Assembly (NCBI GenBank): GCA_964638155.1 | Contig: CAZWYI010000030.1 | Location: forward strand, 1-22,799 | DNA length: 22,799 nt | Origin: CAYZTD01 sp964638155 | GTDB lineage: Archaea; Thermoplasmatota; E2; DHVEG-1 | Reading direction: 5' to 3' | Shown here: positions 8,785 through 15,146 of the stretch, piece by piece | Position numbering within the stretch: the stretch's first letter is position 1 | How the letters are laid out: every line of letters starts with the position of its first letter | Notes under the pieces: model-generated | The model's database searches: none | The model's input: only the letters and a program-made list of their open reading frames with translations | What the model was told of the DNA's origin: nothing | Made by a program: the position numbers and the translations under genes

Positions 8785-8800
8785 ATTTTTTAAAAAATAA
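8785..8800 (+). terminator. T-run terminator after the VPS62-like gene
   Basis: A run of six T (8786-8791) followed by six A starts about 10 bases after the stop codon. Archaeal RNA polymerase stops at such T-runs without needing a hairpin, so this is a plausible end, though AT-rich gaps produce such runs by chance. Confidence 0.35.
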
Positions 8801-8882
8801 TAAAATAGTTCTAGAGAAAATATTAAATAATCCTAATTAATGATTGTTAACTAGAATTAGTTTTCAATGTGGAGGCAAAAAT

Positions 8883-11108
8883 TTGAAAAGAAATATTTTA
8901 AGTATAACATTAGTAGGAATGTTAGTTTTAAGTGGAATAGGAGCTATAGTAGCAGCAAGTAATCAACCACATATTAGTGAGTCAATAAAAATTGAAAAAC
9001 CATTGATTAAAGAAACTGGAGATTATTTAAATATTGATTTTGAAAAATCAACATCTTTTTTAAGTGAAGAAGGAAAGCCTATGCTTCCATTTTTTACAAA
9101 AACATATATCTTGCCTTTTGGCTCAAAGATTAAAGACATAAAGGTTAGTTTTTCAGGTAGAAAAGAAATAAATGTAGATAGTTATGTTAAACCTTCTTCT
9201 GGCTTGCAACCATTAAACTCAATCAAAAAAACAGATGATAATCCATCTTTAGATTCATCTATTTATGAGAGTTCAGAACTTTATCCAAAAAAAGAATTTA
9301 CCTATCGTTTAGGTGCTGGACTTAACGGAAAAGAACATGTAACTTATCTATCAATTTATTGCTATCCTGTTAGATATAATCCGTCTGAAAATATTATTTT
9401 TTATAGTGAAAATATTAATATAGATCTTAATTATGAAAAACCAAAAAATCCGGCATCTTTTGGAGATGATTATGATCTGATAATAGTTACTCCAGAGATA
9501 TTTTCTTCCACTCTTCAAGGCTTTGTAAATCATAAGAATAGCGTCGATATCTCTACTATGATAAAGACAACTGAGGAGATTTTTTCAGAGTATGAGGGAA
9601 GAGACAAGCCTGAGAAGATTAAATATTTCATTAAAGATGCAATTGAGACATACGGTGCAAAATATGCATTATTTATAGGTGATATGGATTTAATGCCAAT
9701 TAGGCTTACAGACATTAATATTTACAACCAAGAAGGTCTTCCAACTGATTTATACTATGCAGATATATATGATGAAAATGGTACTTTTTGTACATGGGAT
9801 ACTAATAATAATGGTAAATTTGGAGAATATGAGTGGAGAGAAGGAGATATTGATTTTATAGATGGCTATGCTGATATTAACGTCGGAAGAATTCCATGTA
9901 AAAATAAATTTGAACTAAAAACAGCTATTAATAAAATTATTACATATGAAACAAAGACCTATAATTCAGATTGGTTTGATAGAGCAGTTCTTATGGGTGG
10001 TGACACCTTTCCAGGTAGAAGTATATATGAAGGCGAGGTTGTAACTGAAGCAGTTTCTAATGAACTTTCTAGTTTTAACAATATTAAATTATGGACTTCA
10101 ACTGAAACATTTAAACCAAGAAATATTAATAAAGAAATTTCAAAAGGCGCTGGCTTTGTTAGTTATTCAGGCCATGGTTATGAAACGGGTTTTGGTACTT
10201 CTCCACCAAATGAAGAGGATAGAATAGAATATTTCACTCCATATACTCTTGGAATGCAGAACGGTAAAAAATATCCAATATTTTTCTTTGATGCATGTTC
10301 AACTGCAAGACTTGATTATACATTATATAATATCAAAGTACCTTCTTTTGCCTGGTATCTAATAATAAAACCTTTTGGAGGAGCAGTTGCAACAATTGGT
10401 GCGACAAGAGTTGCTTTTACAATGGTTGATAATGAAGGAATTCACGGTGGAGCTGGCTTTATGAATGTTCATTTCTTTAAAGCATATGAACCTGGTATCA
10501 CAGTTTCTGAAATGTTAGTTAGCGCCCAAAATGATTATTTAAACGAAAGAGAATGGAAGGATTGTATAACCTTAGAAGAATTTATCCTTTTAGGTGATCC
10601 AACCTTAAAAGTAGGTGGATATCCATCTTTGAACTCTAATATAGAAAATTCAGATGAAACTGTAGAAACATTTAGTACTGCTTTATTTGATGATTCCAAA
10701 CCAGATAAACCAGATGGTGTTTCTTCAGGTAGTGCTGGAGTTGAATATACTTTTAGTACTAACGCTCCAAGTGATCCATCATTAGATGAGGTATATTATT
10801 TGTTTGATTGGGATGACGGAACTTATAGTGAAGTACTTGGTTCATACAACTCTGGCGATGAAGTTGAAGCATCACACACTTGGTCAAAATCAGGTGTTTA
10901 CAATGTCAGAATTAAAGCGTTACTTGTGGATTATAATGAATATAGTTATAAGGAAACAGAGTGGTCAGAGCCATTAAGTGTTACAATGCCAAAAGATAAA
11001 TCTAAAGATGATCTATTTTTAACTAAGATTCTAGATAGATTCTTTGAAAGAAATCCTATGATATTACATCTTCTAGAAAATTTTTTGAATTTTAAATATA
11101 ATAAATAA
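8883..11108 (+). CDS. secreted C25 (gingipain-type) cysteine peptidase with PKD domain
   Basis: Extracellular cysteine peptidase of 741 residues from the TTG at 8883, chosen because GGAGG lies 7 bases upstream (an earlier in-frame TTG at 8844 has none). Order: signal peptide (about 1-26), N-terminal region resembling the C25 propeptide, caspase-fold catalytic domain starting near DYDLIIVTP (about 196), then a PKD domain (about 620-705, DEVYYLFDWDDGTYSE and SHTWSKSGVYNVRIKA). The catalytic pair is His431 in SYSGHGYE and Cys472 in FFDACSTARLDY, both set after hydrophobic strands as in gingipains. A DTNNNGKFGEYE loop (306-317) fits an EF-hand-like calcium site. The last 25 residues (FLTKILDRFFERNPMILHLLENF) form an amphipathic helix that could be a surface-retention tail. 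C25 peptidases with PKD domains are known from benthic archaea that degrade protein. The VPS62-like gene precedes it. Confidence 0.92.
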   Translation: MKRNILSITLVGMLVLSGIGAIVAASNQPHISESIKIEKPLIKETGDYLNIDFEKSTSFLSEEGKPMLPFFTKTYILPFGSKIKDIKVSFSGRKEINVDSYVKPSSGLQPLNSIKKTDDNPSLDSSIYESSELYPKKEFTYRLGAGLNGKEHVTYLSIYCYPVRYNPSENIIFYSENINIDLNYEKPKNPASFGDDYDLIIVTPEIFSSTLQGFVNHKNSVDISTMIKTTEEIFSEYEGRDKPEKIKYFIKDAIETYGAKYALFIGDMDLMPIRLTDINIYNQEGLPTDLYYADIYDENGTFCTWDTNNNGKFGEYEWREGDIDFIDGYADINVGRIPCKNKFELKTAINKIITYETKTYNSDWFDRAVLMGGDTFPGRSIYEGEVVTEAVSNELSSFNNIKLWTSTETFKPRNINKEISKGAGFVSYSGHGYETGFGTSPPNEEDRIEYFTPYTLGMQNGKKYPIFFFDACSTARLDYTLYNIKVPSFAWYLIIKPFGGAVATIGATRVAFTMVDNEGIHGGAGFMNVHFFKAYEPGITVSEMLVSAQNDYLNEREWKDCITLEEFILLGDPTLKVGGYPSLNSNIENSDETVETFSTALFDDSKPDKPDGVSSGSAGVEYTFSTNAPSDPSLDEVYYLFDWDDGTYSEVLGSYNSGDEVEASHTWSKSGVYNVRIKALLVDYNEYSYKETEWSEPLSVTMPKDKSKDDLFLTKILDRFFERNPMILHLLENFLNFKYNK

Positions 11109-11115
11109 AAAAACC

Positions 11116-11132
11116 ATTTTTCTTTCTTTTTT
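11116..11132 (+). terminator. T-rich terminator after the C25 peptidase
   Basis: Three T-runs (the last of six) start 8 bases after the stop codon, in a 74-base gap before the EndoQ ribosome site. This is the usual form of intrinsic archaeal terminator. Confidence 0.4.
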
Positions 11133-11189
11133 GTAAAACTCTTTTAACCACTTTTTCTATATCAATTTTAGATTTTAGGGGGTTTTTGG

Positions 11190-12419
11190 TTGATTGTAAA
11201 TTGTGATCTTCATATACATTCGCGTTTTTCAGGTGCAACTAGTAATAAGATGAATATTGAAACAATATCAAAAGAAGCTCCAAGAAAAGGTATTAATATT
11301 GTGGGAACAGGTGATTGTCTTCACAGCGGTTGGCTTAAAGAAATTAAACAATGTAATTTAGTTGAAGAAGGAACTTTTGAACTCAATGGCACAAGATTCA
11401 TTCTGACTGTTGAAATTGAAGCAATAAAACGCGTGCATCATCTTGTATATTTTCCTAGTTTTCCTTCTGTTATAGATTTTAAGGAAAGGATAAAATCAAA
11501 ATCAAAAAATCTTGAAACAGATGGAAGACCTAATGTTAAAATGTCTGGCGAGGAACTTGCTGAAATTGCTAAAGATGTAGATGCATTAATTGGTCCAGCA
11601 CATGCATTCACGCCATATACTTCAATGTATGCAGCCTATAATTCTTTAAAAGACTGTTATGGAGATATGTCAGATTATGTAAGTTTTGTAGAGCTTGGCC
11701 TTAGTGCTGATACTTTTTTTGCTGATAAAATAAAAGAACTACATAGACTTACTTTTCTTACAAATTCTGACTGTCACAGCCCTCATCCAGTAAGACTTGG
11801 TCGTGAGTTTAATCGTTTTAAAGTAAAAGATGCAACTTTCAATGAAATTAAAAAGGCGATTCTTAGAAAAGATGGTAATAGCTCTGTTTTAAATGTTGGT
11901 CTTCCACCTCAGGAAGGAAAATACCATGAGACAGCATGCCGTAAATGTTACACACATTATGATATAAATGATGCTATCCGCAGACGATTTAAATGCAGTT
12001 GCGGTGGAAGAATCAAAAAAGGAGTTAAAGACAATATAAATGAAAAAGCTGAATTAATTGAGCCTGAACATCCCTCTCATCGCCCTGAATATATTCATTT
12101 GATTCCAATGGCCGAGATTATAACTAAAGCAGTTGGTCAAAGAAATCCTTTCACTAAGACCGTTACAAAACGCTTTGATGAACTTGTAGATGCCTTTGGA
12201 AGTGAAATTGAAGTTTTACTTGAAGCGGATATAAATAAAGTAGCGAGGGTTACAGCTCCAGCAATAGCTTCTGCAATTCAAGCTTTCCGAGATAATAAAG
12301 TTACAATTATACCTGGTGGAGGAGGAGAATATGGAAAGATTCTTCTTCCCTCTGAAGATGCAATATCAATTCCAAATCTTGGCCCAGAAAATAAACAAAG
12401 TAGCCTTGTTGATTATTAG
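11190..12419 (+). CDS. Endonuclease Q (EndoQ), PHP-domain DNA repair nuclease
   Basis: EndoQ nicks DNA 5' to deaminated bases (uracil, hypoxanthine, xanthine) and abasic sites, starting an alternative repair route in archaea. The 409 residues match the family in length and layout. The PHP phosphoesterase domain opens with CDLHIHSRFSGATSNKM (5-21) and has the metal ligands DLHIH, GTGDCLH (39-45), Glu75/77, PAHAF (136-140) and TNSDCHSPHP (191-200). A four-Cys zinc finger (Cys250, Cys253, Cys269, Cys271) lies inside KYHETACRKCYTHYD and RFKCSCGGRIKKGV, the family signature. A helix-hairpin-helix-like end follows. The TTG start has AGGGGG 7-8 bases upstream. The next gene starts 17 bases later, so the two are probably one transcript joining base-damage and oxidative-damage repair; that pairing is inference. 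Confidence 0.93.
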   Translation: MIVNCDLHIHSRFSGATSNKMNIETISKEAPRKGINIVGTGDCLHSGWLKEIKQCNLVEEGTFELNGTRFILTVEIEAIKRVHHLVYFPSFPSVIDFKERIKSKSKNLETDGRPNVKMSGEELAEIAKDVDALIGPAHAFTPYTSMYAAYNSLKDCYGDMSDYVSFVELGLSADTFFADKIKELHRLTFLTNSDCHSPHPVRLGREFNRFKVKDATFNEIKKAILRKDGNSSVLNVGLPPQEGKYHETACRKCYTHYDINDAIRRRFKCSCGGRIKKGVKDNINEKAELIEPEHPSHRPEYIHLIPMAEIITKAVGQRNPFTKTVTKRFDELVDAFGSEIEVLLEADINKVARVTAPAIASAIQAFRDNKVTIIPGGGGEYGKILLPSEDAISIPNLGPENKQSSLVDY

Positions 12420-12436
12420 AAAGGAAAAGGATATTT

Positions 12437-12877
12437 ATGGATTATAAAAAAGCGCTCTTAGAAATTAAAAAAATCATTTCAAATTCAGATAATGCTTTAG
12501 AAGATGTTGTTGATTTTTTATGTAAAAATTTTGAACATTACAGTTGGGTTGGAATTTATATTGTAGAAGGTAACGATTTAGTTCTTGGCCCATGGAAAGG
12601 ATCAAGTGCTACAGAGCATACAAAAATTCCAATTGGAAAGGGTGTATGTGGAAGTGCTGCATCATCTGGAAAAACTGAGCTTGTCGATGATGTACATTCT
12701 GATGATAGGTATCTATCTTGTTTTGTATCAACAAAATCTGAAATAGTTGTTCCAATTAAAAAGAAGGGTAAAATTGTTGGTGAAATAGATATTGATTCAG
12801 ATAAAAAGGGTGCTTTTACTAAAAAAGATTCAGTTTTTCTTGAGAAAGTTGCTGATATGCTATGTAAGCATATCTAG
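12437..12877 (+). CDS. GAF-domain protein, probable free methionine-(R)-sulfoxide reductase
   Basis: A single GAF domain of 146 residues, matching the fRMsr (MsrC/YebR) family that reduces free methionine-R-sulfoxide. Landmarks are WVGIYIVEGNDLVLGPW (37-53), IPIGKGVCGSAA (64-75), LVDDVHSDDRYLSC (82-95) and KSEIVVPI (100-107). The E. coli enzyme uses three cysteines; here the two that correspond to the resolving and catalytic residues are kept (Cys71, Cys95). The first (in the PAC motif) is Thr59, a loss seen in some relatives. Start ATG with AAGGAAAAGG upstream. It follows EndoQ by 17 bases. The catalytic call rests on Cys71, Cys95 and the SEIVVP substrate loop; a pure ligand-binding GAF role cannot be excluded. 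Confidence 0.8.
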   Translation: MDYKKALLEIKKIISNSDNALEDVVDFLCKNFEHYSWVGIYIVEGNDLVLGPWKGSSATEHTKIPIGKGVCGSAASSGKTELVDDVHSDDRYLSCFVSTKSEIVVPIKKKGKIVGEIDIDSDKKGAFTKKDSVFLEKVADMLCKHI

Positions 12878-12887
12878 CAAACTTTTT

Positions 12888-12945
12888 TCAGCACTCAAGA
12901 TCTTCATCACAGACCAAAAGGTCTCAGAAAGGGTTCGTTCATCAT
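12888..12945 (-). ncRNA. C/D box sRNA (2'-O-methylation guide)
   Basis: Read on the minus strand, this 58-base segment has every element of an archaeal C/D box sRNA in order. These are C box ATGATGA (12939-12945), 11-base guide, D' box CTGA (12924-12927), 13-base spacer, C' box GTGATGA (12904-12910), 12-base guide and D box CTGA (12888-12891). Just outside, TTTTT and AAAAA flank the C and D boxes and can form the terminal stem of the k-turn. The spacer forms a small hairpin (AGACC, loop TTTT, GGTCT). The D guide is complementary to CACTCAAGATCT; applying the rule that the fifth base from D is methylated puts the mark on the C of a CAA anticodon, i.e. C34 of tRNA-Leu(CAA), a site known to be sRNA-guided in archaea. 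The D' guide is complementary to AAAGGGTTCGT, close to the archaeal 16S stretch near E. coli 572-582. It lies 90 bases behind the small acidic gene and could be cut from its transcript. Targets are from memory. Confidence 0.85.
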
Positions 12946-13035
12946 TAAAAATGAAATGAAATCACATGGATTTAATAATTATGCTTATTTGTAATCTACA
13001 AAAAAATAAAAAGAGAGAAGGGAAAAATCCTATTA

Positions 13036-13245
13036 TTAAATCATATCTCCGATATCTAAATCATCATCTTCTGAAATAAAATATTCATCTATTTCGTTTG
13101 ATATATCATCGTCTGTAACATCATCAGTTGGAGTGTAATCCTCACTTCTATCATCAGATTCCGGCTGATTAAACATAACAAAAACCAATGTTGCAGAAAT
13201 TAAAATTAATAAAAGAACAAATGTTGATATAATTTTTTTATTCAT
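13036..13245 (-). CDS. small membrane-anchored acidic protein
   Basis: A 69-residue protein with a single N-terminal membrane segment (about 7-25, STFVLLLILISATLVFVMF) preceded by NKK, so the rest should face outside. The outer part is almost free of positive charge and very rich in Asp and Glu (TDDVTDDDISNE, SEDDDLDIGD). AGGAGG stands 10 bases before the ATG, the strongest ribosome site in the window, and overlaps the gap after the acidic secreted protein gene 20 bases upstream, so the two are surely co-transcribed. I do not recognise a family. The acidic patches could bind calcium or other cations or interact with a cationic partner; that is inference. Confidence 0.7.
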   Translation of the reverse strand: MNKKIISTFVLLLILISATLVFVMFNQPESDDRSEDYTPTDDVTDDDISNEIDEYFISEDDDLDIGDMI

Positions 13246-13265
13246 ATCTATCTTTTCCTCCTATT

Positions 13266-14240
13266 TTAATTTCCTTGTCCTTTCCCTTTTCCATTACCAA
13301 CTGAACTTGGAGGGCCGCTGTTTCCTTGACCTCCAGGGCCTGGAATGTTTTGTATCTTTTCTTGTATTTTTTCAGCTAAATTTTCATTTCCTTTTTCGTT
13401 TGCCATATCCAGTCTTTCCTGTAATCTTTCTTGTGTTCCCTGTGAAAAATTTTGTTTTACTTGTTCTAAATGAGAAGTTATACTAGCTTTATTTTGTATT
13501 TTTTCTTTTTTCATCTCTGAAAAAATCTCTTGTTTCTTTTCTTTTGTTCTATTGTTAACCATTTTATTTACTTGTAATTTTAATTGCGAAAGATTCATTG
13601 TACCATTCATGTATTGATTTACACAAGAATTATTTTCATTGCCAATTATTCCAGATAATCTATACATTTGATTTTTATTAAACTGCTTTATTCTTACTCT
13701 AATTGTCTTACTATAATTTTCTAATTCGCCAGTAAGGTTTTCTCTTATTTGCTCTCTTACTTCTTGGTACTTATCATCACTAAGTAGATCTTTTACTGTA
13801 TCTCTAAATTGTTTTGTAAGATTTTTTGCATCAATTTTTAAACCAACAAAAACCTCAACTGAATCGTTAGACTGCGGATCTGTATCATTTACTTGTTCTA
13901 ATAGAATTTCTAATTCCTCAAGTATTGCTATAAAATCTGTTATGTTACAACCAAGCTCTTCTAAAACATCGACTGTCATTTCACCTTTTAAAAGATTTCT
14001 AGTAATTGCTTTTTCAAGTTGTAAAAGCCTTATTTCAGCACCTAGTGAATAATTCATTATTTCAACTTCTTCTTCTGTTTCACTATCTATAGGATCTGAT
14101 GTTTCATTTTCATCACTATTACTTGTATTTTCATATTCATTTTCATCTTCTGATTCTTCTTCAGCTTCATCTGCTAATGCTAATGAAGTTATAGAAACAA
14201 TTAGCATCAGCACCATAATTATACTCATCATTTTTTTCAT
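13266..14240 (-). CDS. secreted acidic coiled-coil protein, many N-glycosylation sites
   Basis: No family recognised. From the ATG at 14240 (324 residues) there is a clear signal peptide (MKKMMSIIMVLMLIVSITSL, cleavage after ALA). Then come a run of Glu/Asp/Asn/Ser (about 25-60), a long charged helical region with coiled-coil character (about 65-290) and a Gly/Pro/Lys-rich flexible tail (GPGGQGNSG to GKGKGQGN). I count 14 N-x-S/T sequons, consistent with a heavily glycosylated surface protein. An in-frame GTG at 14249 lies only one base after the GAGGA ribosome site, so the ATG 9 bases further (10-base spacing) is preferred. The promoter region upstream carries a CGGAA repeat array and a hairpin next to the ribosome site, unlike other genes here. 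The small acidic membrane gene follows after 20 bases. Confidence 0.75.
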   Translation of the reverse strand: MKKMMSIIMVLMLIVSITSLALADEAEEESEDENEYENTSNSDENETSDPIDSETEEEVEIMNYSLGAEIRLLQLEKAITRNLLKGEMTVDVLEELGCNITDFIAILEELEILLEQVNDTDPQSNDSVEVFVGLKIDAKNLTKQFRDTVKDLLSDDKYQEVREQIRENLTGELENYSKTIRVRIKQFNKNQMYRLSGIIGNENNSCVNQYMNGTMNLSQLKLQVNKMVNNRTKEKKQEIFSEMKKEKIQNKASITSHLEQVKQNFSQGTQERLQERLDMANEKGNENLAEKIQEKIQNIPGPGGQGNSGPPSSVGNGKGKGQGN

Positions 14241-14254
14241 ATCATACACATCCT

Positions 14255-14338
14255 CGGAACTTAACTTCCGAAATACAATATAATATTGGTTGAAACAGCA
14301 TATATAATCTAACCGGAACTAGGCGGAACAAACCGGAA
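14255..14338 (-). promoter_or_regulatory. promoter with CGGAA repeat array and leader hairpin
   Basis: This gap lies upstream of the acidic secreted-protein gene. On the plus strand CGGAA occurs at 14314, 14324 and 14334, exactly 10 bases apart, so all three sit on one face of the DNA. Directly next to them, on the minus strand, is the TATA box (TTATATATG, about 14300-14308), which predicts a start near 14279. Beyond that, CGGAAC at 14255 and TTCCG at 14266-14270 form an inverted repeat. In the RNA this would be a 5-bp hairpin touching the GAGGA ribosome site. Arrays upstream of TATA suit an activator and repeats near the start suit a repressor. The neighbouring membrane winged-helix protein gene (14362-15132) is the obvious candidate for the binder, which is inference. 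Confidence 0.65.
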
Positions 14339-14361
14339 GAAAATACAAAAAAAACAAAAAT

Positions 14362-15132
14362 TTATGGTTTTTTAAGACGGATTAAATTTGACATACCAGT
14401 TTTTTCAATTTCAACTAAGCCTTTAAGTTCTAAAGAATGAACATTTCTTGATACTGCTGCCTTTGGAATTTCTAGTTCTTTTTGGATATCGGTTTGAGTT
14501 AAAGGTCTTTTTTTATCAACTAAAAGATTTACTATTTCTTTTTGTCTTTTGCTAAGACCCTTTAGGTCATAGTCGAGTTTATCATCTATTTCTTTTTTAG
14601 TATTAAATTTATTTTTTCTATCTTGATATATGAAATAGATCAATAAAGACAAAACAATAAATATTAAAATCAAAAGACCTGCTAAAATAATGTTATTTAA
14701 TGTAATATCCTTAGATAACTTGTTATCTATCTGATATTGGACAGCAATTGATAAGGGCTCATTTTTTCCAGAACCAGAAATAACTAAACTACCCTCTTTT
14801 TCCTCTATTGAATTAAAACCAGAGGCATCAATATAATTAATTTTTGAGCCTTCTGGTAGATTTAAATTATAGATATAATCAGAAAAATTTTTTTCTATTG
14901 TAATATTTAAAAACCAATAACTCTGTTTTTTATAGGTATATTCTTCAGTATCTTGAATTATTAAATTAGGATAGTTAGATATACCTTTTATATCTATAGA
15001 TCCGGTGTCATCTACAGTTATTTCTATATCTGCATAATAACTTTCAGCAGATACAAAAGTAATTGATAAAGATAATAACAAAATTATAAGAACAATGAAA
15101 AACCCAAGAAATCTTTTGCTCTTAAAATTCAT
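14362..15132 (-). CDS. membrane-anchored winged-helix transcription regulator with outer sensor domain
   Basis: A 256-residue one-component sensor. It has a signal or first membrane segment (about 7-29, ending FVSAE), an outer beta-rich domain (about 31-145), a membrane helix (147-169), a short charged linker and a cytoplasmic winged-helix DNA-binding domain (about 190-254). The DNA-binding part reads GLSKRQKEIVNLLVDKK, TQTDIQKELEIPKAAVSRNVHSLELKGLVEIE, the MarR-like pattern with recognition helix KAAVSRNVHSLE. Archaea commonly carry such membrane-tethered HTH proteins with a similar layout (DUF7343-like tail); their signals are mostly unknown. AGGAG lies 6 bases before the ATG. It starts 14 bases after purL, so it probably shares the purSL transcript, but the genes beyond it (acidic secreted proteins) have their own repeat-rich promoter and are its more likely targets. 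Confidence 0.8.
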   Translation of the reverse strand: MNFKSKRFLGFFIVLIILLLSLSITFVSAESYYADIEITVDDTGSIDIKGISNYPNLIIQDTEEYTYKKQSYWFLNITIEKNFSDYIYNLNLPEGSKINYIDASGFNSIEEKEGSLVISGSGKNEPLSIAVQYQIDNKLSKDITLNNIILAGLLILIFIVLSLLIYFIYQDRKNKFNTKKEIDDKLDYDLKGLSKRQKEIVNLLVDKKRPLTQTDIQKELEIPKAAVSRNVHSLELKGLVEIEKTGMSNLIRLKKP

Positions 15133-15146
15133 TTATTTCTCCTAAA

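Noticed and set aside
12911..12924. Hairpin AGACC-AAAA-GGTCT, at first read as a terminator of the EndoQ/GAF unit
   Set aside because: It has no following T-run and lies exactly between the D' and C' boxes of the minus-strand C/D RNA, which explains it better.
14249..14249. GTG start for the acidic secreted protein
   Set aside because: Only one base separates it from the ribosome site; the ATG at 14240 has proper spacing and begins a normal signal peptide.
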